NCBI GenBank assembly: GCA_963854835.1
Contig: OY978526.1
Coordinates: 35,192,501 to 35,256,500, forward strand
DNA: 64,000 nucleotides
Direction of reading: 5' to 3'
DNA from: Megamerina dolium
Lineage: Eukaryota; Arthropoda; Insecta; Diptera; Megamerinidae
Shown here: one piece after another, positions 51,868 through 64,000 of the stretch
How positions within the stretch are numbered: the first letter of the stretch is position 1
Layout: the number at the start of each line of letters is the position of its first letter
Program-made: the position numbers and the translations under genes
Notes under the pieces: generated by a model
The model's input: only the letters and a program-made list of their open reading frames with translations
Told to the model about the DNA's origin: nothing
Database searches by the model: none

Positions 51868-52076
51868 CAGAGCTTCTCTTCCAATACTGTTGTGCGTGTT
51901 AAATTTGAACAGCATTAGAATGGACCTACCTATATTAGCCGGTTCCGAACGGCTTAGTTTTGTCACAGAGCTCTTTTAAGAAGCATTTTTTTCAAATTGT
52001 TACTGCTGGAAGAATTGCTAATTCTTTACGACATGTGGGTACAGTTCGAAAGAAAAATATTTTCTATATTAAATAG
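51868..52076 (-). repeat. tRNA-derived SINE fragment
   Basis: Contains the antisense body blocks (CTTCTCTTCCAATACTGTTG, GGACCTACCTATATTAGCCG, GGTTCCGAACGGC and a diverged GAAGAATTGCTAATTCTTTA). The tail end and the tRNA head are missing, and there is a short internal deletion after CGGC. Confidence 0.75.
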
Positions 52077-52892
52077 CTTCGATACATATATTGTGGTTGA
52101 ATGTGTATTTTCATGCTTTTCAAAACAAAATTTAAAGTTATCCAACTGAAACTTCGTACGTACTATTATATTTAGTAATTAAGAGACATATTTAAAAATG
52201 AGCTGCCTTGGATGAAAGATAGACCTACCTCCCATACAGACTTCTGTTTCTGAATGTATGTTTTCACACTTTGCGCCCGATTGGGTGATTTTGAAAATGG
52301 ATGAAATCATACAAAAGTCTATTTTTGAATGTACAAAGTATGTACATTCCCATGAACACAAAGCAATGGACCTCATGAGTAGAATAAAACCAGGTAAGCT
52401 GTACCGTATGTGACAGGCTAGAAAATTATTCATGAATTTAATCAGTTAGGGATTTATATATTAAGTATACGCTTAATTAAAAAATAAAACAAACACTATT
52501 CCATTTTATTTAACAAAATCAGTAAAATTGTAATTTTATTTTCCTTTTATAAATCCCAAGGTTCTTCTGGTTTAAGTAGACTTAATTTTTGTCACATAAA
52601 AGAAAGAATGTTTAATAATTTATTATACTCACAGTTTGTGAACAATAATCATTCATCGTTCTGATGACGTCCTTGAATTAAGGTCATAATATAATGAAAT
52701 TTAATATAACAAAAAAATTTAATTCAAAAATTGATTTTATTAGCTCAAAAGAACCACAAAATTTACTAAAATATGAGACCAACTACTAAGATGCAGAACT
52801 TTATTCATATTATGTGTATATAGTGGAAAATCAATTTCTGTGCGTGTGCGTAACTGCCTTCTTCGTCTTTTTATTTTTCTTCTTCTTTACAG

Positions 52893-53026
52893 TTTTACCT
52901 AAATATGATCCATTCATCAGTGGATTGGTGCATCCGTACAAATATGGTGACTTTCTGGTAGTTAATTGCAGCTCGGAATGGTCAAATCCTCCAGCGGTGC
53001 TTACATGGTACATCAACAATAAAACG
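52893..53026 (+). CDS. beat: beaten path family protein, exon C (start of second Ig domain)
   Basis: The acceptor is TTCTTTACAG and the donor GTACGT. Two bases complete a Val codon from exon B, then 44 codons follow: LPKYDPFISG, PYKYGDFLVVNCSSEW with the B-strand Cys of the second Ig domain and an NCS glycosylation site, and AVLTWYINNKT with the Ig Trp. It ends in phase 0. Beat proteins have exactly this second, less conserved Ig domain after a short linker. Confidence 0.9.
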
Positions 53027-54975
53027 GTACGTCTTTTTATATTTACTACAGAACACAAATGCGACAAATTCCCAACACATATCTGTGCAACAGAAACTAT
53101 CGCATTTGACTTTGTGTGTGAATGTATGCGTGTGTATGCTACCTAGGATACCATTTACGTATTTACTGCATATTTACTCTATTCAACATTCCACTATCCA
53201 CATACATGAAGCAGATTTGGAGTGATTAAAAACTGCTCCGGTTTAGGGATTATGCACTTTGTGGATTCTACTTTGCTTTGGTTTCATTTGGTTTTTCTAT
53301 TCGTTTGCTTTTCGCAATAAGATTGTTTAATTTAAAGTCATTTTTGCGTTAACGTTTGTACGAACTTATTATAATATTTAATATTTAATTGCATCTTCAT
53401 TTAATCTCGAGAGCCCACAAGAGCATATGTGTAAGCCTCATTAATGCTGAAGACCGCAAAAAATTGTGTAAAGTAAATGAAAATGTCAAAACCGCAATTG
53501 TCACAAGCTTAGTTTAATGTTATCATTTTGTAGTTGGTCACTTCACACGAATACAAACACACACACATACAGATATTATCCCATACATATAGACCCAAAG
53601 AAACAAACATCATTCCATAGCAACACTTAGCACATTCCTTTAAATACAATGTTATAGAACCTTTTCAAAGGACGGTACAAAGTTAACACATTGTATTCAT
53701 GTGTATGAATATGTCTGTGAGGCATTTACTACGCCACCCATATCCACACATACATCCACATGACTGCGTGTCGACATTCACTGCAAAAGTCAAATTCATT
53801 GTACACACAATTGCGGAAAGCTATATAAGGCCACAAGATGTGTTTAAATATATGCGTGTGAAGGAAAATCAGAATAATATATGCCACGGTCTACCAACGA
53901 CCAGGTTTGAGAAACCAAACTCACAATATCCTCATTCTATATGTATCTTTTTAAGGTGAATTAGTCAAGCTTTCAGTAGAACGTCACAATATCACAATAT
54001 GCTGCTCAATCTTCTTCTCAGCAGTATCAATAAATCGATAGACGGTTATACCCATGTTCGGGAGATGCTCCTTCACTCTACAGTGACTTGTGAGAAAGAC
54101 CTGGTTACCTAGGGAAGACCTCTCACGTAGTTTCCACTAAACTGTAGTGTTTTCTAGTTTTTTTATATGACATCTTTTGGTAGAAAGAGAAGAAGTTTTC
54201 CGCTTCCGTCCAGTATTGTTCGTAATTTTTCTGCAGTCACAGATTTAAATTTTGTTTCGAGTAACTTCATTGAAATCCATTCCACAGGGTCCAGGTCCAA
54301 TGAATTCAAAGAAAGATTATTTTTCTGGCAAAGGTTTCTGCTACTTCATTTTCAAATTGTCCACTATGTTCACGAACCAAATGAGATGAACAATTTGATG
54401 AGAGATGTGAATACCCTCTGATAAATTTGAAGGTTATCTATCTAACTATCATATTTTAACAACAACAGATTTGTACATTTTTATGTGTCTGATTTTGGGT
54501 TCAGATTTTCCAAATCGTTACTGTTAACCCAAAGTTTTGAAATTCGGTTGTTCAATTATCCTAATGATTCGAATGTATAGTAAATTTTTTTTTGGCAAAG
54601 ATTTCCTACCAATTTAATGGATATATTGAAATATTGAAAGAAAATCGTTGAAATAACCAGTGCCCTCATTCATGTATCAGCCACTGTACAGTGTGCCACA
54701 CTGACATTGATGGTTGTGGCCCAAATATAAAATTGTAAAATAATTACCTCATACCTTGTGACATTCCAGCTGCCCCATTTTTCGCCAAAGTGATTACTCT
54801 CTGTTAATAAAGTTGAAGAACCAAGGAGAATATTATTGTTATTATAATTATTATTAGTATTAGATGTTATTATTAATAAAATTCTGCAGTATTTGCAGAC
54901 CCTTCAATTTGGAATATTACCAGGAAATAATGTTTTATTTTAGAACTTAACGCTTTAAATACGCTATAGGTCCAT

Positions 54976-55352
54976 ATAGGCTATAGGTGGGTGCCGTAGC
55001 TCAGTGGTTAGTGTGTTCGCCTTCTGATCTGTAGGTCGTGGTTCAATCCCCGGCTGATGCATAACAAATTTAATATCGATAAGATTTTTCTTTCGAATGG
55101 TACCCACCTGTCGGCAAGCAATTGGCAATTCTTCCGACAGTATCAACTTGCCATGAAAAAGCTTCTAAAAGAACTCTGTGAGAAAGCTCAGAAAAAGTGA
55201 TGTCACAAGTGTTCTGCCGTTCGGAACCGGCTAAAATAAGTAGGTCCCTTCTAATACTGTTCAAAATTTAAGACGCACAACAGTAATGGAAGAAAAAGCT
55301 CTGCCAATGAGCCCTTTGGGGCTTTAAGTGCCACATATTTATTTATTTTTTT
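54976..55352 (+). repeat. tRNA-derived SINE, full-length reference copy
   Basis: The head contains the A box TAGCTCAGTGG at 54997-55007 and the B box GGTTCAATCCC at 55040-55050, 32 bp apart, as in a tRNA gene. The segment between them has a CTTCTGA anticodon-loop-like heptamer, reminiscent of tRNA-Arg(UCU), though arms no longer pair well. The body of about 280 bp is shared with the other copies, and the end is GCTTTAAGTGCCACATATTT plus an ATTT/T tail. TATAGGTCCAT occurs at 54965-54975 and 55353-55363, an 11-bp target-site duplication. About 12 extra bases separate the left duplication from the usual head start. Confidence 0.92.
54997..55050 (+). promoter_or_regulatory. Internal RNA polymerase III promoter (A and B boxes) of the SINE
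   Basis: TAGCTCAGTGG and GGTTCAATCCC match the tRNA A- and B-box consensus and have normal spacing. Whether this copy is transcribed cannot be seen. Confidence 0.8.
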
Positions 55353-56138
55353 TATAGGTCCATTGAACTTAATTCAGTAAAATGTTCATAGAACTCTGTG
55401 GTGTAGGTTAAATTAGAATCATCATTCTTTTATAAATTCTTTTATGAATATTATTTTACTGTTGAATAGACTATTATTTGTCAATAAGTGAACACCAAAT
55501 AAGAACAAATTGAATAATACTATTGAGTTCTTCTTGATACTGCGTTCATGGTTTTATTTTACAACTTATTAAGACTTAGTAAATTCCATTCCCTTTTTTC
55601 TCAATGTCTTGTATTGAAATTGTATAATTGCGTACCAAATATTTGCATTACATTTTATCAGAATATGTCAGTTCTTCGATGCTTTCAATTATATAATTAC
55701 CTATTCATTTCCTGTCTTACATTATATGTAATTATTCAGCCAATTGCATTTTGCATATTTTTATCTTATAATATATAAAACTAAACAATTGTAATATCGT
55801 ATATACGTACGATATGCACTTATGAGAAATTTCCATGTATGGAATCCATTTACACTTAGTTATTTGTTTATGTGATTATTTTATTTGGAGAGTCATGTTT
55901 GTAATCGAAATCACCAACACTTGTTCATAAAATCTACCTATGTAATACATCAGTACATATTGAAAAACAATTTGGAAATTTAATAATATGAAATATCAAA
56001 TGCGTGTACTGTATGTTTGTATGGATGTAAGTACATCCGCATATATGCACATATCTGAGCATCATTTATCAAAAACATCAAGAAAGCCAGTACTTTAAAC
56101 TATGAATTTTATAAGTACAACATATACATTTGTATGTA

Positions 56139-57474
<1,336 letters not shown>

Positions 57475-57982
57475 TGCTTATATATTAAATAGCATGACGT
57501 AAAAGCAAAAAATAACAACAATACCGAAAACTTAGCAACCATATTTGACTTTTGGCATTAAATTTCGATTTTATTTGATCTCTTTCACTTAAATAAATTC
57601 AAATTTGCTTACTGCTTTACAGCATTACCTTTATTTCATCAAAATAACATACACATAATACTCGTACATATGATAGCTAATACGTAAGAATAAGAATACA
57701 TACAAGTAGGTGGTATGAATGATCAAAAGCTCATCGAGTGCAGTACAATCAAATAATATAATAATTTTCTATTCAATTTCACACCTTTGATGTCAATTTA
57801 AGGCTAATACTCAAGCGAAGAAAATGTCAAAAAATTCTTACGAAAAATTTTAATTTGTGTGGGTTCAAATGCTACTCAAAGGCATTAAATATTGCCATAA
57901 AGTTAAAGTCAACTCTTAATCATCTGTTAATATAGCCCTTTTTTTTTGGAATAATCTGTATATGCTTTATTTTCTACTTTAG

Positions 57983-58247
57983 GCACCATTTACTAGCCTC
58001 CAACCGCAAAACAACGAAATCACACGCAATGCAGATGGCATTCTACTGTATGCCAGCAACTTGCAACTACGCATTAATATCGATGATCCACGTTTCATAG
58101 AGAAGACCGAAGTGCTGGAATTAAAATGTGTCGCAGATGTCATGAGCATAGCCAGCCTGCGCAAACAGAGCAAAGTCAGGGCAACGATACTCGCACTAAG
58201 AGATGCCGGCCACAAGCAACGTCTCATGGGACAAGGAAATGGCGGAG
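57983..58247 (+). CDS. beat: beaten path family protein, exon D (end of second Ig domain)
   Basis: The exon begins in phase 0 after CTACTTTAG and ends with one base before GTAAGT. It encodes APFTSLQPQNNEITRNADGI, then LYASNLQLRINIDDPRF and the F-strand LELKCVADV with the second Cys of Ig domain 2. A basic segment follows (SLRKQSKVRATILALRDAGH) and then a Gly-rich stretch MGQGNGG. The basic and Gly-rich part links the Ig domains to the C-terminal hydrophobic tail. The open frame beginning inside this exon at 58061 continues past the donor by chance; the real protein splices to 58338. Confidence 0.9.
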
Positions 58248-58337
58248 GTAAGTCGATTGTATCTGGTTGCTTGTTTTTTGATGATTTTATTGAAATTTTC
58301 CTCTATTTTTCTATTTTCTTGTTCAAATCAATTACAG
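58248..58337 (+). other. Short (90-bp) beat intron
   Basis: GTAAGT donor and ATTACAG acceptor. The intron is open in the frame of exon D, so retention would add 30 codons (a hydrophobic, Phe/Ile-rich stretch) without a frame change. Confidence 0.8.
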
Positions 58338-58423
58338 TAACAATAGTTAGTAATACTACCATGAATTCATTTTGGATTCAGATATGTCTGATATGTGGTC
58401 TGCTGTATTCGATGTTACTCTGA
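58338..58423 (+). CDS. beat: beaten path family protein, last coding exon
   Basis: Two bases complete a Val codon; 27 further codons and TGA follow. The product is TIVSNTTMNSFWIQICLICG followed by LLYSMLL. The terminus is hydrophobic with no basic cytoplasmic tail and is preceded by small residues (S, N, T), as in a GPI-attachment signal. This would tether the protein to the outer membrane leaflet. A weak transmembrane segment is the alternative. The Asn in NTT could be glycosylated if it lies outside the cleaved signal. Acceptor choice follows from phase: only ATTACAG at 58331-58337 keeps the frame open to the stop. Confidence 0.85.
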
Positions 58424-59000
58424 CAACAGATTATCATTAGCCATTTTATGTAGTAAATTTATTATATTCTAATTTTAATTAGCAATACTACCATGCCATG
58501 ATAGTCGCACAACTAAAATCAAAGCTTCAAAGCACACATCAAATCATTGAAGAAGACCGCAGCAGTAGACAGTAATAGAAATCTTAATATGTTCCTGATT
58601 TTGATCCAAGATCGATATACTTCTTCATTCGACCCAACAGAAGAACTACATATATAGATGGATGTATCTATTTAATTATAAGAGTACCTAGCCCAGTAAT
58701 AAAACCCAGTCAAAATAAAAAGGTTAACATCGAGAGCAAAATGCATGTAAATATGATTGAATTTTTTGTTTTCAAAACTATGCACTTTATACATACACTA
58801 CCTACTTAAAAATATATTTCTTAAGATGAAGATTATGATATAATGATGTTAACTCAATATATACATACATTAATACACACTACATATTGCTATAAATACA
58901 AGAAGCTCAAATAAGATTAAAAAGTATGTATGTATGTAATATGTAATTAATGCATGAAAGATTAGTAAGTCAAAACAAAACTGAAAATAATTATAATAAA
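58424..59000 (+). other. beat 3' untranslated region (probable)
   Basis: AT-rich sequence after the stop codon with no other gene. The end of the transcript is not known; AATAAA hexamers are at 58698-58703 and 58995-59000. Confidence 0.55.
58698..58703 (+). promoter_or_regulatory. Candidate polyadenylation signal AATAAA
   Basis: It lies 275 bp after the beat stop codon. A second AATAAA at 58995-59000 is an alternative. Confidence 0.4.
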
Positions 59001-60985
59001 TGGAAAATATCTTAATACAAAATACGAAAAGATCTATTTAATTCAGGTTACTCATACTAGTGACCAGCGTGAAGGACAAACAGAGGTATTTTACTACTTC
59101 ATTTGCATTACAAATATATATATACTAGTTACAAGAGCACTGAGTATGTATATTATTTAATATTTACATAGCTCGACGTTAAGAAATACCACAAAAATTA
59201 TGCTGCAAGTTAATGCATAAATTTAATTTCTTGCCATAGAATGAAGCGGCCACTGGAAGTAAATAAGCCAGACAAATTTACTCTCATCATTTTTACATTA
59301 ATTCTACCTACTTTAACACAAAGCACAAATAACTACGTTATATGGGAAATTTCTTTTGATTAATCAAAAACATATACTTTGATGGCAGGCGAAAACAAAC
59401 AGCCTGCCGAAAAAAAATTATAAAAAATATACAAGAATATCATCAACAGTAGCTACCTACTGCTACGTGCTGGTGGGGTAATGTCGTTTCATATTCCATT
59501 ATCATGAGGCACAATGATGACAACATTCCTACATAGTACATACTCGCTACCTACCTACATCTAACACATTTGATACGCATCTCCATCAAAAGAAACAACA
59601 ACAATGTACTACTACTACTACTACTACTACAAAAAAAGACGTGCCCGCGGAAAATTCATGAAGAACATTTAAATTTGACGGTTTTCAAAGATTTTCCCAA
59701 GATTTGTTCAGGCGCTTTTGTCAAGACTGACACTTTAGCGTCGCACAACAAAGACGACGGTGAATCGAAACGTATGCTGAGCGATGGCTGCCAGAAGGCG
59801 ACAACGACAACATGCCATGTTGGTGGTTACGCTTATGTTTACCGTGGATTAGATTAGTTTGTTTTTTTTTTCTCTCTTCTTACCCAATTCCTGTGCTACT
59901 GTTGTAATTTTTTCTACCTTCTTTGCTGCTGCTGATGCTGCTGTACAGTAACGTCGAACTGTAATCCGCAAACGAACTCTACGTTAAGTTGATTTAACGA
60001 GTCACGTGTGTAAGGATGTAAATTTGGCACCACTACTACATCGACTGTACCACTGATGATGATGTTGGTATGTATTGTGGTTGTTGTTATCTTACTATAC
60101 TACTTACTTACTTAGAAGTTCCAATTTGGCAGTATATTTTCATTTCTTCAAATTCTTTTTTCATTCCTTGTAATTTTTAATTTTTTTTTTCTCATTCTTT
60201 GTATCTCACTTCTCCGTTTGCTTTGAGGTGTGCTCATAGAGCGTAAATTATGTAAAAATATTTATTCAACTGATTTTACTATTTACTACGACTGTCTCAA
60301 ATTTTTGATATATTTTCAACTGTTTCTTAGATCTGAAATTATAAAAATAAATGCTTCAAATTAACAACTACTTAATACGCAAGCAGAATAAAGAAAGAGA
60401 AAGTATCTTGCACAGTAGATGTGGGTCTATGTGATAGTGGCTTTGAAGTATGGGCTAATTTAGGCAACTACGAAATTGTTAACTTTGTTAACAAAGGCAC
60501 CATGAAATAAATAGATACATATTACTTCATAACACAGTGCAACAACATTTTTGAGAGCGGAACGATTTCAAATCATACATAGTAAAACAGGTGAAAAAAA
60601 TTTTTTTGGGCCATATTAAATTTACAATGTTCTGCCTTACTTTTTTTTTTAAATAAGGAAAACAATAGTGTTAAAATTCATATCGGAGCGAAATATGCAG
60701 TTTGGGTACATATAGTAAAATTTCACGAGGAATAATTTTATGGAGCATTTAATCCATTAGCTTTCTCACGAAAATGTGGTTCTGTCCCTTTTTTTGAAAA
60801 GTCTGAATAAATTAACATTTCTGAGGTCGCTAATGGGTTAATATGTTTTAGAAAATGATTCGCGTGAAAATTTCACTAGGGCTCTTCTCAGGCAAAATCT
60901 TTATATAAAGAACGTAAAAGTCCACAGGAAATAAAAAACACAGGTGTCCCCTTGAAATATGCAACAAATATTTATATGTTTTCTT
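59001..60985. other. Non-coding DNA downstream of beat
   Basis: A CTA microsatellite is at about 59607-59631. The 95-codon frame at 59570-59857 runs through it (poly-Leu) and continues as CPRKIHEEHLNLTVFKDFPK; I recognise no family. Nothing else is supported. Confidence 0.5.
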
Positions 60986-61235
60986 TTATTTTTGTTCATA
61001 AACTCTAGCTCTTTTTGAGGATGATGGTGCTGGGCTTGGGACATCAGTATCGCTTACATCGCTATAACTGCACATCTGGCTATACTGTTCCCTCTTCATA
61101 TTTCCCATAATCAGGATATTCGAACACATGCTGGCTCCACCAGCAAATTTCTGCAAGAATTGCATCTGGTGAATTTTTTCCTCTGTAATTTTTTTAAAAC
61201 CAGAATAAATCGAAAAAGGTGAATGATAATGCTCT
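60986..61235 (-). CDS. Unrecognised minus-strand open frame (possible exon or transposon 3' end)
   Basis: I do not recognise this protein. The minus strand is open from about 61235 to the stop at 60986-60988 (about 80 codons). It encodes SPFSIYSGFKKITEEKIHQM, then QFLQKFAGGASMCSNILIMG, NMKREQYSQMCSYSDVSDTD and VPSPAPSSSKRARVYEQK. The composition is protein-like, unlike the low-complexity frames around it. The Ser/Pro stretch and SSSKRAR could be a nuclear localisation signal. The first in-frame Met is at HQM, giving only 56 codons, so an upstream part is probably missing. It could be the last exon of a gene on the minus strand, a processed-gene scrap, or the C-terminus of a transposase or Myb/SANT-type protein. 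Confidence 0.4.
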
Positions 61236-61672
61236 TACTGTTCATCAGATTCGGTGGATATCAGTTTGTTGAAATTAACCAGATGATGATGCAAGTAATA
61301 TATTTTCAAGAACCTATAGACTCCAATTTTTGAAAATGAAAAACAAATATTGTTGTTGAATTAAAACAGAACAGATTATTTTTTTTAATCCAAATCACTA
61401 CTAAAGTAGACTACTTTATATATAATAATATATTATGTGGGCAGATTTATTTATATATAGGACAGTGATGGTATGACACTGTCTCATTAAGTCAAAGGTA
61501 TACTATTATACTATATATTGTATACTAGAATATGACCTTTATAAGTACTGATCTGATCTCTGATGTTGTTAGGCCATATATTTCGTTTCGATTCTATCTA
61601 TCACCACATATCATTGTAACACAAGTATTTTGAAATGCATTTGTATAAGCTGCAGAAAAAGAAATAAGTGAA
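61236..61672. other. Non-coding DNA
   Basis: AT-rich sequence. No splice-linked upstream exon for the open frame at 60986-61235 could be found here. Confidence 0.45.
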
Positions 61673-61797
61673 AGTGAAGCTCAGAAAAACTGGTGTCACA
61701 AATTTTCCAATATGAATAGGTCCCTTCGAATATTGTCCAAATTCAAAACGCACAACCGTACCGGACAAGAAACTCAGCCAAAAGGTTCTTTGGAAAG
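61673..61797 (+). repeat. tRNA-derived SINE, 3' fragment
   Basis: Contains the body end of the SINE: GAAGCTCAGAAAAACTGGTG, a diverged middle, AATAGGTCCCTTCGAATATT and CTCAGCCAAAAGGTTCTTTG. The head and the last part of the tail are missing. Confidence 0.7.
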
Positions 61798-64000
61798 TAC
61801 AAACATGTTGTTAATTGATGCCATTTTTCAGTTACTTAAATGTCCACCTCTAATTACGGCATTCAATAAAAATGCACGTACTATATAAATACAAATACAA
61901 GAGGGACTATTGTATTGAATTAGCAACACAGCTAGCTTTCCAATGAAATACGTCCTCCAACAACAATTTAAGTTTCTATCGTTAATTTTAACGGAAATAT
62001 TCTCCGACACTAATAAGTTTCTTCAGGATGTATGCTTCGTTTTCATTTCTTCCCATCTTAACACATGACTAAGCTTGAGGTAGTGTTAGTTGCATACCTA
62101 CCTATCCATACGGACGCACTCCATGAGCATAAGAAAAGCTTAGTGAAAAAAAAAACCATATCGAAAGAAAATGAAATACTTCAAGCTGACATATCATTTA
62201 TAAAATTGTTCATGTAAATTGAAGCGTTGTAGTCTGGAGGATCACTTCATTCAGCATCAGAACCGAAATACAAAAGAACTTTAGCAGCAGAATGAAGAAA
62301 GAGGCATCGTATCTTATAAGTACACTGTTTCTGTCACTGCTTTTCATCTCTAAAAGATGCATAGCAACCTGGAAGAAAAAAAATTGTAACCAATCTGTCA
62401 TATGCTTGCACAGCAACGACATTCACATACACACACACTTACTGCACACATACCACACTTAAGCGGATACACCAGAAATCAACGATTTGCGACATTTTGC
62501 AAAATTTTATACCATTTTTTAATAAAATCTTTTTCTTTCTGATTTCTTTGATGGGCGCTCTTGCACATTCTCATCATATTATTATTGTCCTTGTTGTTGT
62601 TGCTCATGTCGCTGACGTAATTTAAATTGTCGCATTTACCACATTTGTTATATGGGATTGCGTACGTCCTTGCGCGTTCCTATTGTGGAATGCATACATA
62701 CTTATATACAATTACATGCGTTGTGGTTGTGTGTATTTGTATATGCGACATTTTATCTGTGTCAGTGATTTGGATTATTTCACAGGTGAACAAATCGGTT
62801 TTGTGCCACTTTAGAAATTGTTCCCTTGGGTGTCTCAAATTTCCTTATGATTAATGAAGTTTGTTCTCTTTAGCAAAAAGTATGATGTATGATAGAAATG
62901 AGCGGGAAAAAAATTGAAAAAGAAAAGGTAACACAAATAGAATTGGCCTATTTTTATGAAAAATTAGCATTCTTAAGTAAATTTAAATCAATTTAAATGT
63001 TTTCTTTTGTTAGCTATTTATTTGTGAATATATCAGTCTTACTTGTGGTTGGTTGAGATGGTTAAGTTGGTGTTTGTGTGATATCAGTACAATTAAAAGG
63101 CTCAATATTCAGCAAAGATATTAATAGGTTTCTTTTCAATTGCTCTTGCTCGTGTATTGCGCTTCGTGAAGGATATTTTTGGAATGTAATCAAACAATTT
63201 TATATGATAAATCTTTATTTTTTGTTATATAATCTCAAAAGAGGCAAGGTAGTATCAATTAATTTTTATGTAACTTATTTATACCTAAATATCACCTACT
63301 CATCATTACGCTGCCTGCAAGAAAAATAAAATCATCATCATCATGAATTCATACAATTGATGTACATTCAGGTCATACAGGGAGTTACAGTCTTTCATTA
63401 TCATTTACATTCATGTACGAGTACATTTCTATGTGTAGTCATGTTTGCAATAAAATCGAATAGCGCTTAATTATAGGCCACTTTAGAGAAAACACTGTCA
63501 TCATGCGAATACATACACATACAAATTCATATTCGTATTCGCATCAATAACAACTACAACAACGATAATAATCAAGTACAAGCACTTAAATCCCATAACA
63601 GTGGTAACAGCAACACTAACAACAACAACATCGAAGCATCATCAATTGGCTAAAGCAACAAGGGCCTTACAATTATTCAGTACAATGTCAATTGCACAAA
63701 CACATGTGTCTATCTACATACATTTACTTTGGCCTTCGACATTTGTAAACAGTAGTAGCAGCAGCAGCAACAGCAATGACAACAACAACAACAACAGTCA
63801 AATACCAATGTTCGTTAACCTAAATTCCAAATTCGGCACTAAAATGCTATGCTTAAACGTATATGTATATGTACCTCTTTAATTACATTCAAAGTGGCGT
63901 CGCATCGCATCGCATCGCATCGTATCGAACTTTAGCCAATTAGAGCCTGACATGTCAACAACAACCGCACTCGACATGAAATCTACTCTTACACAAAAAA
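61798..64000. other. Non-coding DNA to the window end
   Basis: No gene is supported. A CAG/CAA run lies near 63755-63800 and a CATCG pentanucleotide run at about 63898-63926. The frame at 63601-63882 crosses the triplet run and is not credible as a gene. Confidence 0.5.
63898..63926. repeat. CATCG pentanucleotide run
   Basis: About five CATCG units, the last slightly changed. Confidence 0.85.

Larger units (their letters stand above)
45804..52892 (+). other. beat intron between exons B and C
   Basis: A 7.1-kb intron (GTAAG to TTTACAG). It contains a hAT-like MITE candidate (46170-46437), two mariner relics (48264-48905 and 50503-51735), a dispersed-repeat scrap (51788-51867), a SINE fragment (51868-52076) and simple repeats (CATT near 47567-47591, AAC near 49411-49432, ATCC near 49840-49873). 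Confidence 0.85.

Noticed and set aside
54988..55060. Functional tRNA gene
   Set aside because: A and B boxes are present but the acceptor and anticodon arms do not pair properly, and the sequence continues into a repeated body with a tail.

Overview
The window looks like nuclear DNA of a higher fly, most likely a tephritid (true fruit fly). It is AT-rich, full of short tandem repeats and TACATA-type strings, and carries several insect mariner lineages, including a DD41D (rosa-like) element. The assignment to Tephritidae is inference; Brachyceran Diptera is safer.

Only one cellular gene can be supported. It is a plus-strand member of the beaten path (beat) immunoglobulin-superfamily family, whose members act in axon guidance and synaptic partner recognition, in known cases by binding Side-family receptors. 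Five coding exons are visible: 39352-39505, 45595-45803, 52893-53026, 57983-58247 and 58338-58423. Their splice phases agree, and together they encode about 281 residues: two Ig domains and a short hydrophobic C-terminus that could be a GPI-attachment signal. The first coding exon, with the signal peptide, is not recognised. Introns of 6.1, 7.1 and 5.0 kb separate the first four exons and a 90-bp intron precedes the last.

The rest is introns or intergenic DNA loaded with decayed transposons. (1) There are seven Tc1/mariner relics: 4284-4944, 20355-21070, 21837-22402 (an internally deleted DD41D derivative), 41037-42025 (maT-like), 48264-48905, 50503-51735 (minus strand) and 56139-57358 (DD41D). 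None encodes an intact transposase. (2) There are four 3'-end fragments of non-LTR retrotransposons: 7383-7740, 29930-30450, 36645-37275 and 37343-37705. (3) A repeated family of about 370 bp has an RNA polymerase III A box and B box in a tRNA-like head and an (ATTT)n tail, and some copies have target-site duplications. I interpret it as a tRNA-derived SINE. Three long copies and several truncated ones occur here. (4) A nested inverted-repeat element at 11611-13324 contains about 155-bp internal repeats. (5) A hAT-like MITE candidate lies at 46170-46437. (6) There is a pure (TAC)460 array of 1380 bp at 17261-18640.

An unidentified minus-strand open frame at 60986-61235 looks protein-coding and ends in a Ser/Lys/Arg-rich tail. 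No rRNA genes, functional tRNA genes or CRISPR arrays were seen. The best candidate for something undescribed is the SINE family, together with a second element that shares its tRNA head but has a different body.
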